Source: Opisthorchis felineus (Eukaryota > Platyhelminthes > Trematoda > Opisthorchiida > Opisthorchiidae). Taken from it: 64,000 bases of DNA. The position numbers and the translations under genes were made by a program. The DNA lies in contig SJOL01006434.1 of the NCBI GenBank assembly GCA_004794785.1, positions 454,243 through 518,242 of the forward strand, written 5' to 3'. Of the stretch, positions 1 through 12,390 are shown one piece after another. Each line of letters opens with the position of its first letter. Position 1 is the first letter of the stretch. Under the pieces are notes generated by a model. It did no database searches, was not told the DNA's origin, and was given only the letters and a program-made list of their open reading frames with translations.

Positions 1-3000
1 CGCCAATAGGGCTATCAGTGATCCCTAACAAATGTGGCCGTAGCATCCATGCAGCAGAGGTAAACATGGAGTGCTCTGATACCCGCGTGTGACTCAGTGG
101 TACTTTAAATATGCAGGTAAGAAGAACGGTCGCGTGGACCAACACTCATTGTTTACGTGAATGTGCCAGCCTTCTCTACTTAAATAATTTTACGCTTTCT
201 TCCGACAACTGGATTCCAGTTAAAAAGGATAGCAAATTCGTACTTCAGGACAGAAGCATTCGAAGTCATGCTTGGGGATTATTTCTATGGATTTTGAGGA
301 TGCGGCCGGAAATAACGGATAAGCCTGCACGGAAACTGATAGCAAAGGTTTTAAACCGAACCCTTATCTAGTCCTATCTCGGAATGCTATCTGAAAAATA
401 TTACTCCAGCTCTCTGACCAAATGTCCAGAAGCATCACAGGTGAGTAGACGCATGAGTTCAGGATTATCGTCTAAAGCGCCCTTCCAAAAAGATCGGTGG
501 ATTAAATATTTAACGCTGTTGCGGATGCTGTAGGCACATCTCTCAAAAACTTTTGAGAGAATGGAAGAAAATGGCATCCGAGGTTCTAGTTTCCGGCAGC
601 TTCAACGGTCATACGCGTGACTTGGAGCTTGCTTACACTTAATAGGAACGTTTTGCAGGGATAACGTAAACAGCCGAAAATCGTCCTACAGCTTAGCAAA
701 AATCATGTCACGCCATTTCTTAGGCGGCGCAAGAAAGTTTTGGACGCGGATTTAAATGGTAATCCTCAACATTTGGGCAGACATGTAGCACTTGCTAATT
801 ACTGTTTCTGATAGACATTCCTGACCAGAAGGTTTATTGTCCACCCCCTACGGTGGACCTAGTGAGATCCAGTACTGGTAGCTTTCTATTAAGTACACGC
901 GATAAGCACAAGAAGACCCACAAATCGAGACCTTCGACCCTAAGTGGCGAGGAACGCAGCGCACAGGAATTCATCACCAGCTGAACGACCGCAGTGGTGT
1001 GACTGACAGAAAGTTACATGAAGTCCATTGGACAATGAATCACACGCAGCTACACAAAAAATGAGGACCATTGCGCAGCTCTCAAAAAGGCCCACCGGCT
1101 GGTCAGAGCTGGTCTCAGTGTTTTTCCATAGAACTAGCAGCCACTGACTATCCCTCTTTTGAAAGTGTATAATCACCCAATACAGTTTCCATGCCATTGA
1201 AAGCGGTCCGTCTGGACGGTCTTGAATCCGAGGTCATGAAGCCGACAAAACCAGACATCTGACGTACGTGGAGCTAAGCGCGCTAAAAACAGGATAGATT
1301 TGAGTCAGCCTGAACAACAGCTGAAAGCTGGGCCTGGTCATCACCTGTGAGAGAAAATTTGTTAGTTAGAAGCATGGTGGTGGTTGCTTGATGACCTTTG
1401 ATTTTGTCCGATACATGACCGGGAACCATCAACCTCGGGCGATTTTTCGAGACGTGCGCCTCACATATTTTGCGGGCATGTGTATTTCACCAGCCTGAAC
1501 TGGCCTCCTGTTTACAGAAATTAAGAAGCCCTTGCAGTGTTCATCTCAAATAAACCAGCGTGCATTATCAGGGACCAAAGCTTGCCTCTGTGGACTTGGC
1601 GCATTTCAAATTCAAAGTCTACCCATTCTTCAAAAAACTAACTACAAGGGACCTGGCAAAATTCTTGGCCTTTTGAATGCAAAATCGCCATCAGGCGGGA
1701 TTTTCCGGCCGGACTTCCGAAATTAGGCCATGGGGGCAGACTTTATCGGGTGACAAATAATAGCTATTCTTATGTACATGTGGCAGTACCAGAGAAATAT
1801 GTCAACGGCCTTCCCCTTGAATGAAACTAGAGAATTTCCGAAAGGCCTGGCAATGGCATCCGTCACCTGCGAAGTGCACTAGGCAAGCTTGCATTATGCC
1901 AAGTGCTTTTTATTACGCCCGACCATGGAACTACTCACATCCGAAAACTAATTTGCACATTGCGGTGATCGACGTACGCGGAAGTATGCAAGAATTAGAC
2001 AAATTAGACTCACCAGGTTTGAACAAAACGCATAATAAGTCTTAAACCAAATATTGCATAATGCGAATAAAATTTCTTTAATCACTGGACGAAGTCAAAC
2101 TTCCTCCCACCTGGAAGAAAGCGGTATCCGCGCCAAGTGACAACAGCCAACCACTTATTACCCGGCAGCTACGGGACTGCTGAACTGGCGAACACGTAGT
2201 GCAAGGTTTCGGAACTCAATCTTACTCGGAATATTCTAGTTCACCTGATCAATAACAACTTGACATCAATGGCACAAGGAGGACCAGCACAAGCCACATA
2301 CGGACCACTCATATCTAACACCATATTCCTCGGCTTTTCAAAGGCACCTGACCTAGCTCCAGAGGTTTCGCTGTGCCACAGGCTCAGAACCAAAAAACTT
2401 AAGGAAAAACAAAACGCTCGCAGCGCATTCATGACCACCGAACTGTCTCCTCTCACCCGGCGACGGAAGAAACCTGTTTACCCACAGAAGAGTGTGGGTA
2501 AACCGCGCACACTGAGAATGCAGTACAAGTCATAATGGAACTGAACACCAAATAGGACGGGTATCAAGCTAGGTCCGGGCATGTCCTTCTTACTCCGCCA
2601 CGGAAAACCGGCCCCGAGTGCCTCTGGTATCTGGTTTCTTTTGTTAGTCGCCTAAATTTCCTGCTGCTACCAACATCAGATTGTTCTAAATGCTCCAGCA
2701 ATTCACAGTGCGCTCGATAAAATACTTTCTTCAGTTGGGCACCCAGGAATCTTTTCCAGGTCTGTGGAGCCTAGACTAAGAGTCTGCTGAAAAAATTACA
2801 TGGGGTCAGCTTTCGTGTGACCAGGGGATTCTTAAAATCCATGAAGGCTCCCTATTCGTTTCCCTGAAAAAAAAGAGAAGTGCACTGACCGTCAGAAGAT
2901 ACCTGTATGCGGGGAATCACTGGAACTTTCAACTACACAGTTGCATTGTCCGTTACACAATCCTTCACCAGTCACACTTACCACACACGAATCCACTACT

Positions 3001-6000
3001 ACACGTGGGACCTCGCTATGGTTTTATAGATTCGAGAAGTTACACTGAAGTCGATAATTTGCCCAGCCAGAAGGAGACTCTTCATCAGTCGTACTGCACC
3101 AGGGCACAGGGCATTCGGGGCGTGGCTACCCTTGAGCTACACCCGTAAGAATTCCACCCAGCGTTTATATGGCCACTTGCCGAGTAACCCGGGTACCGAG
3201 GGGTACCCAGGTCCACCGCCCTGGTTTTGTGTAAAACGTAAAGCTGTAGCCATTCACGGCTCAATTCCAATCCCGCGTGCACAGTATGCACAATTTTTCT
3301 GCGCTGAAGTTGCTTTCAGGAGAAAGAATTTTGGGTATTTTTTCCGCACACATGATCTACCTGCCGGTTTGACAGCGAGCTTGCACTATTTGCGTCATCC
3401 TATTCCCTAGGATGAGCTATTTACTACTCAGTAAAGAAATGGTATGTTTTTTTCGGTGACCGTACTGCGTACGAGTTTCCTTGTGGGTTATGTTCGACGT
3501 ACTTCCAGCCCCATCCTTCCTGGAACTGCTCAGTAGCGCCACTTATGTCCACATAAGCTTCTAAGTTTCATTTATCCCCGAAATTTTTTCACCATAGCAG
3601 CATAGCACACGCTGATTTGGTTTCGCTAAGCTAACCTTCCGCGGAGCGCGTCGCAAACCTGTTTTTGGCGACCTACACCGAAACTGATGGCTTCTCAGGT
3701 CTGGCTGTGAGCGTTTTACTTTCAAGACACTACCCATCTGAATCTTCCGATAATTTTGCAAAACACCTTGAGTTGCGTATTAATTTTCTATTATGATGAA
3801 GTTCACAATAATAGAGGGATTTAGCTGGATTAATTTGAGCTCCATGGTGGAACGAATCCAGTGCAAAAACGGAGGATTCAGTGAACTCTGTTAAATTCGG
3901 GTTTGTTTGGACCTAGAAGTTGACGTAAACTCAGCTACTGGGCCTGTCTGATGGGCCAAAAGATTGCCCAAACTCATTGTGAGCTGTCTGGGTGTTTCCA
4001 ACAATTTCATGACAATGTACTGCAGCACCTCGTATGTAGTAGCAACTAAGAAATCAGGCGACCGCTTGCAGCATATTCAGCTTAAGAAGACCATCCTAAA
4101 TGCAAGATTCAGCTGGATTAATTTGGGCCTAACTTTAGGACGGATTTGGCATGCAACTGAAAGCATTTGGCAATTTCCGTTCAATTAGACGCAAACTCCA
4201 AATTCCTCTGGAACCGTAGTTTGGACGAAGAAATCTCTAACATAAAGTTTCAGCACGTGATGGTAGTTATTAAAAACCCTAAAATCTCGGTAGGCAGCTG
4301 CAATTTTGTTGGAGGTTGTTTAAACGCACACTCGGTTCACAATGGCTTAGCATGGTGCCTCCATGCCAACGGTGGGAAATTTTGTGGTAACGTTGGTCTC
4401 GCCATGTGTTTTATTCTGTTTTGCATTTGGAAATAATCTGAAGGTTACATGAACAATAGCTATGCCATCTTTTGCATGCAACCGCAAAATGGAGCAGCCT
4501 TCGCGACCTGTATAGGAAAAAGTTTTCTATCGTTGCAGGAGGCGTCCCACCAGACAAAGCAAAGGAATTCATCACAGCTGGTAAATTTTTTGTTCTTTTT
4601 TGTGATGACCAGAACACGCTGTATCGCGTGCACGGCGAGTTTTTCTTTTAATGGTATACTGACTCCTTGATGGTGCCATTATAAGAAACAGTGCTTTTAT
4701 GGGCAGAAACAGCAGAGAGTACAGTACTCTAGCCACCGCGTTGTAGTTCTGGCACAAATCCAACGCATTGGGTCTGTCTTGTGGGCGCATGTAACTCGCT
4801 TGGTCAGGAAATAGTAGGGATAGGTTGAACTACGGGCAAGCTATCAGACCGGGTGTGGTAGCCGCGACACCCCCATCGCGGCGTCGTACTTGGACAGCTT
4901 AGAGCATGAACGTCTTGTGTGAGTCAGTTTGGGTTCTTATAACAGTTAAGACTGGCCAAGTGGCAAATTAAGACCAGCATGGATCAGGGATATTCTCACG
5001 TCGATCGAGGGTCCGGCGTAGTTCATATCTGCGATTCAAATGAGGCAGTAATGCAGCCGTGTATATGTTGGGGACACAAAATAGAAAAAAGTCTTCAGCC
5101 AGAGCACCATCATTATCAGGGGTAGATAGACCGTATCAGTAGTTGTTTGTTTGTAACTGGTTTGGACTTGTCCCGGTTGTCATCTATCTGGCAAAACCAC
5201 GAAATACAAGAGGAGGACAGCTGTCTTTTCGTCTGATATATAAAAGGTGCACGGGGTTGTCTGAAAATACTCTGCGAGGCTCACGGCTAACATCGACGTG
5301 CAAGACGTTGCCACCTTCGTCTTTGTTAGAGTTCCACCATCCCAAGTCCACTCCATCAGCCAGATATGACACACATTCTTCCCGCTTGTTCCACGAAGTG
5401 ATCGTACACACAAAATTTAAAGACCCTATTATTCACTGAATACGAGCAGTCACGGCTAGCGCCTGTTGGCTGTTTTTGCCATGCACCATTCGTTGCTTGA
5501 AGCTGACAGCAGTGACCCAGTGACTGGCGAACCATACTCTTACCCTTTGCTCAGCTCAAGTAGTAGCTTCCAGTTACATTAAAGTTCCTATCCATTATCT
5601 CTGCAGCCCTCGTCCAACCAATCATTATCTGTCTGCCATCCTTCTTCACATTAACCCCCTGACATTTTGCACAACGGAGACCCTCTGGCTAGATTCTTTG
5701 GCTGAGCTGCAAACTACTTCAACTCCCTGTCTTACTCACTCTGTCATCGCCCGAACCAACTAATCCGATGGCTAGCCTTCTTGCTCGCTACCTCGGCGGC
5801 TACGCCCTCACGTTTCTAAAATGTCGCAGCCACCCTTTCCATGGCCTTGCGTCTTATGATCGACCGACTTTCACTGCAAACAGGAGACACAATATTAGTG
5901 CACGGAATATGATAGACATAATACAATTCAGAGGGTGTATGCACTAATAACAGTCTTTACTGTGGTTGACAGTAGTTTACAGAAGCGAGTCGCATCATGT

Positions 6001-6539
6001 ATAAAATAAAGATAATATGAAATGTGGAGCAGGTCAGAAGGGGACTTATCTTTTGTGAGAGTCCCTTGGTGAAAGTCCGGACTGCAGGAACTTGTTTTCT
6101 CCGCAGTAAAGCTGCTACAGGTGTTCCTTATTTGACCGTAGAGACTTGTGGAACTCGGTTGACTTGGAGTGTTTGTCTGGCTCCTGACTCCCTGCGCACG
6201 CGAGTCTGTGTGTCGCGACCGTGTTTTGTCGACTGTGTTATGTGTACTGTGCTGGTTGGTTCAGTTCTGTCATTATATGCGCCTAATGGACCATGAAAAA
6301 CAACAATGAGAAATCCACCGTGCCCTTAACTAGTTCATAAAAACTGTTGTTGGCCAAAGGTCGTATTCATTGGCACGAAGTTGACGCGTGATTGTGAGGC
6401 AGACAAAACAAAAGGTGGATAGTAGGTGCTGGTGTGAAATTGCTTGGAGGAGTAATTAAACGGAAGGATAACAGTTACAACTCTTGCCACCAGTGATAGT
6501 CTCTTGCATCTGGATTTGAATGTACTGTATACACGCCGA
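1..6539. other. No recognisable gene or repeat
   Basis: I found no protein family, RNA gene or clear transposon in this stretch. Open frames stay below about 100 codons, often overlap on both strands, and none resembles a known protein. Two places share a similar word of about 20 bases (AGCTGGATTAATTTG core at about 3823 and 4109), which may be an old local duplication. Around 5,580-5,880 the + strand is pyrimidine-rich, like parts of the family A repeats further on, but I could not align it to them. Confidence 0.5.
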
Positions 6540-6559
6540 ATAGAAGCCCACTAACAATG

Positions 6560-7290
6560 ATTTGTTGTGTCCTCATACTACATCGGCAGCTTTAGCCAGT
6601 CCTTGGCTGCCAGGCCAGCCAGCAAAAATTTACCCTTTCACAGGTTCATTTAGCTTGCTGTCATCCCCTTTAGCCTGTTTTTTTCTATTGGACAAAGTTT
6701 TATCTGATGCCTCCCGGCGCTCACCAGACGTTACTGCTCTCATCCTAATCCCTCCTCATTCCCCCTTTTCCCAAGCTTCGGACGTTGGCACGTACGGATG
6801 TCACTCATTCAATATGGCTGGTCCCCGGACCACACCCGCATGGTCCTCCAACTAAAGAAAAATCACCCGTGACTTTACGTCGGCCTGGCTCTGCCCGTGT
6901 AAGTCCCCTCGTCTAACCCAGATCCAGCCGCCACAGGAAAGCGCATCCGCCGTCCGATTGCCCCAACCTTGACGTCCATCACGGGGCTGTCCAGAAACCG
7001 AAGTAGGTCAGTGCACTGATGGTACGGCACTGCCATACCCAGTCTGGCGGCACTTCCGCAACCGTTTGCTTCCTACCATCGACATTCACTTCTCGCTCAC
7101 TCGAGCCTGTAGTTGCGACTTCGAACAAATTTTTCACCCAGCCCCAACCGCCTCTGGGACGAGTGCGTTCTATCCCGCTGAATCTTTCGTTCGGGTACAA
7201 TTTTAGTTTGCCCCTTCCACAAGTTCAACGATTTCATTTACGGTGTTCGTTCTGCCTTATGCATTAGGAGTATCACCCCATCGAAAATAT
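6560..7290 (+). repeat. Dispersed repeat family A, copy 1
   Basis: This block aligns by eye with 18500-19080 and with 23490-23920, with roughly a quarter of bases differing. Shared landmarks are a pyrimidine-rich start (TTTTTTCTATTGGACAAAG here), then AAGCTTCGGACGTTGGCAC, then CCAGAAACCGAAGTA near 6991, and finally GAACAAATTTTTCACC near 7123. The + orientation is chosen because copies 2 and 3 are followed by AATAAACATT and ATT repeats, a typical retroelement 3' end. On the minus strand 6979-7200 is an open frame of 73 codons ending YFGFWTAP and then TGA; copies 2 and 3 have a related frame with the stop at the same place. Relative to copy 2 this copy has 12 extra bases inside that frame, so the frame is kept. 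The element class is unknown; it could be a LINE 3' region, a SINE-like unit or part of an unrecognised transposon. Confidence 0.7.
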
Positions 7291-7339
7291 CCGCATAGAT
7301 ACTGGCCTGGTGTTTACTATAACTAGCCAAGGTAGGGAG

Positions 7340-7510
7340 CATCACGTACGGTTGAGTATGACGGCCGTCGCTGGCCATTGGATTAGGTCAACATGCATGT
7401 CTAAGGCCTAATAAGCAGCGTCGTGCATAGACACGTGACTAACAGTTACGGTAATTAGCCAAGTTAGATGACAGCGCGTGCTGTTATCATGATGGCCGGC
7501 AGTGGTTGGC
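7340..7510 (+). repeat. Dispersed repeat family B, copy 1
   Basis: The sequence GACGGCCGTCGCTGGCCATTGGATTAGG and what follows it match the reverse complement of about 21740-21935. The match runs on through GCGTCGTGCATAGACACG, CAGTTACGGTAATTAG and ATCATGATGGCCGGC, so it covers about 160 bases. I see no open frame or terminal motif that would assign a class. Orientation is arbitrary. Confidence 0.6.
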
Positions 7511-8115
7511 CCCATTTTCCGCTTGATGATGTATTCGAGCTAAGAAGCGCGATTATTTCCAGTGGAAAAGATATTGGTATTGTTTCATAATGCAGCGCTA
7601 TCTACGGGCTAGTTGTGCATATCAGAGAATGCGGATCACACACAGAGGTGCATACTGTCATCAGTACTGCACGGTGCATCAAATTCTCTTTCATCATTAT
7701 ATTGAACTGAAGGCGAGCTTCTGAAAAACTGTTGTGCCGAAGTTCGCTAAACAAATTAACCTAAGTTGCTACGTTTAGGGGTTTCACGCATTCGAACGTT
7801 ATTACACTATTTTTCTGGATGTAGTTTGCAATGCGTATTCTGTGGATGTTATTTCACTTGTAAAAAACACTGCGGAGTGCTACGAAATGCTAGTTTTATG
7901 TTGTGCTTTGTCTCGTAAGCCTGTACTGAAATGCGAATTGTTAGTTGTCGGTTGGCTTAAAATTTCGTTCACTTAACCAAAACGCTGTGAATACGATATC
8001 ACCGAAACGTGCAAACTGGTTAGACTAATTCCTCGTAAAAGCCGCAACTTCGAAAACCCCACAGTTTCGCCTAAAATAATTTGGATTTACTTCTAGTGAG
8101 GTGCTTTGATTGGGG
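7511..8115. other. No recognisable feature
   Basis: No gene or repeat could be supported between the family B copy and the hammerhead-containing repeat. Confidence 0.4.
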
Positions 8116-8119
8116 TTCA

Positions 8120-8270
8120 CGTACAAGGGTGACGGAAACTCGAGGACTGGACCTAGTGATGAACCAAGAGGGAAACAATAGAGATTGCGGGCTGTCGAAG
8201 AATTTTCAAAAACCTTATGTGTAGTTTGGCGTACAAGTATTTTAATCGAAACAGTGAAATACGTTAGTTA
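8120..8270 (+). repeat. Hammerhead-bearing repeat, copy 1 (degenerate core)
   Basis: This copy shares its flanks with the ribozyme-like repeats near 42950 and 56460. Before the core it reads GGGTGACGGAAACTCGAGGA, matching GGTTGAGGGAAACTAGGGAA in copy 2. After the core it reads GGGCTGTCGAAGAATTTTCA, nearly identical to copy 3. The core at 8157-8175 is TGATGAACCAAGAGGGAAA. That keeps the TGATGA element, a possible three-base-pair stem II (ACC/GGG is imperfect) and an AAA, but the first C of CTGATGA and the GAAACCGGTC end are lost. It is therefore most likely an inactive relative. The downstream part (GTACAAGTATTTTAATCGAAACAGTGAAATACG) also aligns with the end of copy 3, so the shared unit is about 150 bases long, more than the ribozyme alone. 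Confidence 0.6.
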
Positions 8271-11165
8271 ACCAATTTTATCGTCGGCTATTGATCGCGT
8301 GGAGCTCCTGGTTCCGCGCTGGCAGCTGCAGCTGTCCGATCACGTTTCCCAAACTGGGGAAAAGTTGGATCCAACCCCTGGAGTTCCGAGTACCTACCAG
8401 CACCCAAAAACCTTTGAGATGACTTTGCTAACAGGCCCACTTGTTCACCAATACGTGCCAGGAACGAAGTTAGACCCGGTTGGAAACTCTGCGTTGTGAT
8501 GTTACAAGCTCTTTCAAAGCCCACTTGCAAGCATTTCACCGGGACATAAAATGTCTGCCTCGCGTGAATGACCCTGACCCACCCTGCTGTTTTGAGATTT
8601 GCTGGGGCACGCTTGTGGGCCTTCCTGATATTTACGAGTTCACGCGATTCGCAACCTTCCCCTGCATTCCGCAGGCCATATTTTTTGTTACTTTGCGTTT
8701 CACGTATATTTGATGTAACTAAGTGTGCGCAACTTAAAGCAACACCTATTTTCACAGTTGAGGGTGTCAGGCCCGTCACAGCGCTGCTACCCTCATGTAC
8801 TGGCGTAATTAGCGCGAACCCAAGCCAAGGCTTTTATAATTCTTTTCCACTGGTCGCCTGCAGGGTCTGACCCATTTGCTGCGCATCAGCTTGGCATCGT
8901 CAACTTGAATGGCGTAACTTTTTTGGGGTTAAAGTGGCATCTGTTTTGGCGCAATGCTCCATTCCCCACTGTATTTGTCCTACTTTGACGGAGAGCGACC
9001 AACATCATCTTTGGTAGGGCCAGCTCCGGCGTCATCGCTACGTGTGCGTCAAAAGTTTCACGTATCAAACCATTTCTTAGTCGACCCAGGATTGAAAGCA
9101 TTGTCACTCTAAGTTTCAAGTGGCTGATAGGATAATCTCACTAGAAACCTTCGATAGTCCAGGTTGAAGTCGCATATGGACGTCTTCAATTCTCCTGCTG
9201 GTCTCAACACCGAAAGCCCCCATATTTTCGGAAACAAGGGCGCAGAGCGCAACCTCGGGCCTTAAACGTACATGATTATTTCAGCGCATCAGTTGCATCT
9301 GTTGCAAGTATTGGTCAACTACCATACGCGTAGTTTGTACCGCTCCTGCCTGCCCTCTTGGCCGACCCTGTGTATCATTTATTCGGACGAACAGGAACCT
9401 TCAGTGGATCCGTGTTGCTGCAACCACGCTTATGTTGTCCCACTGCTGTAAGGTCCCAAATGTCAGCCCACTTTAGATTCTGTATATTGGGAGCCTAGCA
9501 TTCTAATATCCTTGGTCTTGCCACTTAAATTTGCCAGCCAGTCTCCGATACCACGCCTAAGAGCACAATTAACTTGTTGGAGGTCTATGTGAAAGGAATT
9601 TTCATGGTAACCACACGAATTGGACCATCCCGCGATGTTTCTATGCGGAAGGCCTGGCGATTAACACCCAGTATGTCAAGTGACTTTTGGTCTACACACT
9701 TGTCTGCTCATCTTAGTGTGCCGCCTAGTTGCTGAAGACCCGTGTCGATGATGCTTAGGAAAAGTTGATTGGTTTCCTCCCATGGTCATTCCCCGTGTGG
9801 AATAATGGGTTTCAGGAGTCCGGCTAGTCGTTTAATGTACCCGGACCCAAAATTACCCAGCGATCAGTGGGAACTGGAATATGAAAGCCTCATGGTGAAT
9901 TCATGACCGCCGACCTGTTGCGATATTACCCTGGCTAGCTGGTGGTGGAATACAGTGCATGGGTTGTTCATGCTTATACGAGCTTCGCATTGTTTGGTTG
10001 AGTCCCATCGTACGTGGCCTAATTGTACACCCCTCCTGTACACAATTCTGCCCCACATTGTAGGTTTCTCTCTCATCATTATAGTGTTGGTGATGAGCAT
10101 ATCATTTTTTGCCTGCTAGGTAGATTTGGGCTCTGCTAGATAGTTCCTGCGGTGAGGATCCATAAAAGCTACTTAACCCATTTGTGATGCACGGGTATTT
10201 GGGGTGTCCATGCGTCCTAAATGGCTTCGCCTCCCCAATGAGCTCCTAAAGATTTCGTGATCACCTGTGTACACTTTATTAATTGAGTTTTCTCAATTCA
10301 CAAAATTTGGCCCGTCAGACCTCATCGAAAGCCCATCGTAAGTCGCTGGTCAGCGGTAAGTGGCACGTTTGAGCTTCTCGGTATCAGGTTGTCCATCTGT
10401 AGTTGTTTTCACTTATAATTTTGCCTAAAGCTGGAAATCACGTGCACCCAAAACGTCTGGTGCACACATTTTCAATGAATTTGTTTATTCTTTGACCAAC
10501 GTAAGCTGGAAATGGCTTCACTATTTTGCAGAGAATTGACAAAGCTGATTCAGTGATTCTTCCAAAAAACCAGCACGCATTCAAAAAAACAAAATGTGCC
10601 CAGGAGGATGCGGCATCGTCTGAAAATATGACATCAATTATTCTCCAGAAAGACAAATTCAGGAGACCCGAAAAACGAGCTGGCAGTTTTTAACATGCGG
10701 AACCTCCGTATATCGGTCATCCACCCAATGGGGATATGAAAATAGGCCACATATTGAGTGCTACCCGGTAAAAAAGTTAAAAATGCGCTATTCAATTACG
10801 TAACACAGCTGAATAAATTAATTAATGGCCTCCTCCTTGAATAACAGAAAAGGAGATTTCACCAGTGACCCGGTGGCGGTATTTGAAGCGTAAATTGAAC
10901 ATTGTCCCGGGTTGCACCGTGCCGCGGCGACCTTATTACACGCAATTTTGACAAGGATAGACCAAAGTCAGTCTCTCAACAGATTGATCCTTACGGTACA
11001 GAACTATCATAAGCAATTGCATGAGGCGAACCCCACGAGCGTTTTCGGATAAGACTTGCGTTCGAGGATCCTGAAAGTAGCATTGTCCAGCTAGTTTACA
11101 CATTTTATCTAATGCTCCGCAAGTCGCTCGACGAAGAAGACCTTTGTTCAGCTTAAAAGTAAGCG
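8271..11165. other. Open frames without recognisable product
   Basis: The largest open frame is 163 codons on the minus strand (8288-8779), overlapped on the plus strand by three frames of 66-100 codons. That pattern fits GC-rich non-coding DNA rather than a gene, and no motif supports any of them. The frame at 8886-9119 (-) is also unrecognised. Between 9480 and 9800 the minus strand reads vaguely like the end of a gypsy polyprotein, but not well enough to call. The stretch 10900-11165 lies just upstream of the LINE below and may be its decayed 5' part. Confidence 0.4.
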
Positions 11166-12390
11166 ACCTTTATACCAATATGCAAATCCGGGGACCGCTT
11201 ATTGCCCATTAGCTTCACCAGCGTATAACACAAGTTGGCGGGAAGTGTTCTTTACCAATAACTTGCTATCCCTCATGCCGCAGAGCGTGGCAGACGTGCT
11301 TGGGTTCATGAGATGACTAACACAAGCCAAGGACGATGGACTCATATCGGGCGTCACCGTTCTCAATTTCGCAAAACCATTCGCTCTGGTTCCATGGGTA
11401 CAACTGTCTCACAACTTTGATACTTGTGGGGTGAAGGGGGTAATTCTACGGCGGGATAAGGTATCCTTTTGAATTGGAGCGTTCCCCGTGAGGATGCGGT
11501 TAATCTACACTTCCGCGCCGGTCTTCTTTGAGGTTCCTTGAGGCTCTTTCTGGGCCCAAGTCTCTTTCTGTTCCGCGTCTACGACTTCTACTGTGTGCTC
11601 TCAAGTCCATGTCTAGAGTTTTGGAGTTCAAACACCGACGCACTGCAAGTTGGTGCCGACACCATAGTGCACTGGTCAAGGGACTGGCATCTCTATGAGA
11701 AGCGCGTGTCCTTGTTTCTCTTGGAGGAGGCTCAGCAGAGGTTTTTTTCGTACTTCTTGAGAATGGTCCAAAAAATCTTTGGGAACAAGATAACACGAGA
11801 GGCGTGGATATATGGCTTGCGCCAGAAGGCTTTCACCACTCATTTGTTGATTCGACGATTTTTCCCCGTACTACCCGCATGGGCTTTCAGCTACCCTATG
11901 GGCCTACGTCAGACCACTTCTTGAATACGCCAACCAACTTTTCTACGCAGAACGCAAGCAGCGCGTAAAATGCATTGATATTGTCCAACGGTTACGTAGA
12001 CGGTTGTGGGTCTCAAACTCGTCGAATGTGAAACGCGTCTGCGGAAGCTCGAACACTTTACATCTAGATGATTGTTGCATCGGAGGGGACAAGATAATTA
12101 GCTACGCCTTCTTTGCATGGGTTGTTTCCGATAGGTTCCTGACCGCCGACCCCACTAATACACAGTTAGGACATGGTAAGATTTCCAAGATTGCAGCACG
12201 CACTTTTTTCTTAGTTTGGTTAGTTGGTGAGTGGGATAACCTCCCTCCGACTGCCGTCCACGCTACACATAGGACCCCGTTCAGGTAACTTTTGAATGCT
12301 TTTACGTGCATCCTCCTGTTGACAAGCTCACCACTCATCGCTGGGAGCTTAAGGAGTCATGCCACACATTTTTGCTTGTGCCGTTTAGAT
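11166..12390 (+). mobile_element. CR1-like LINE reverse-transcriptase remnant (broken)
   Basis: This is the decayed reverse-transcriptase region of a non-LTR retrotransposon, whose enzyme would copy element RNA at a nicked target site. Successive pieces line up with the family in the right order. PICKSGDR and PISFTSV (from 11166) match the fingers region. LTQAKDDGLISG and LNFAKPFA follow and stand where LDFAKAFD is usual. A GS/LGPSLF piece at about 11540 is at the VPQGSxLGP block. ADTIVHWSRDWHL comes at about 11655, then RRFFPVLPAWAF, and after a frameshift near 11885 LWAYVRPLLEYANQ, CIDIVQRLRRRL, NTLHLDD and GDKIISY. The end, WDNLPPTAVHA, stops at 12286-12288, and a further stretch in another frame reaches about 12390. 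The catalytic FADD block is not intact (FWSSNTD stands there). In-frame stops lie at 11314, 11470 and 11539, and frameshifts near 11250, 11538 and 11885. The clade (CR1-like) is inferred from block order and wording; the element is dead. Confidence 0.8.

Noticed and set aside
8288..8779. 163-codon frame on the minus strand
   Set aside because: No motif, overlapped by three plus-strand frames; GC-richer sequence gives such frames by chance.
9480..9800. Minus-strand text vaguely like the end of a gypsy polyprotein (AFRIETSRDG)
   Set aside because: Stops are frequent and no second block supports it.
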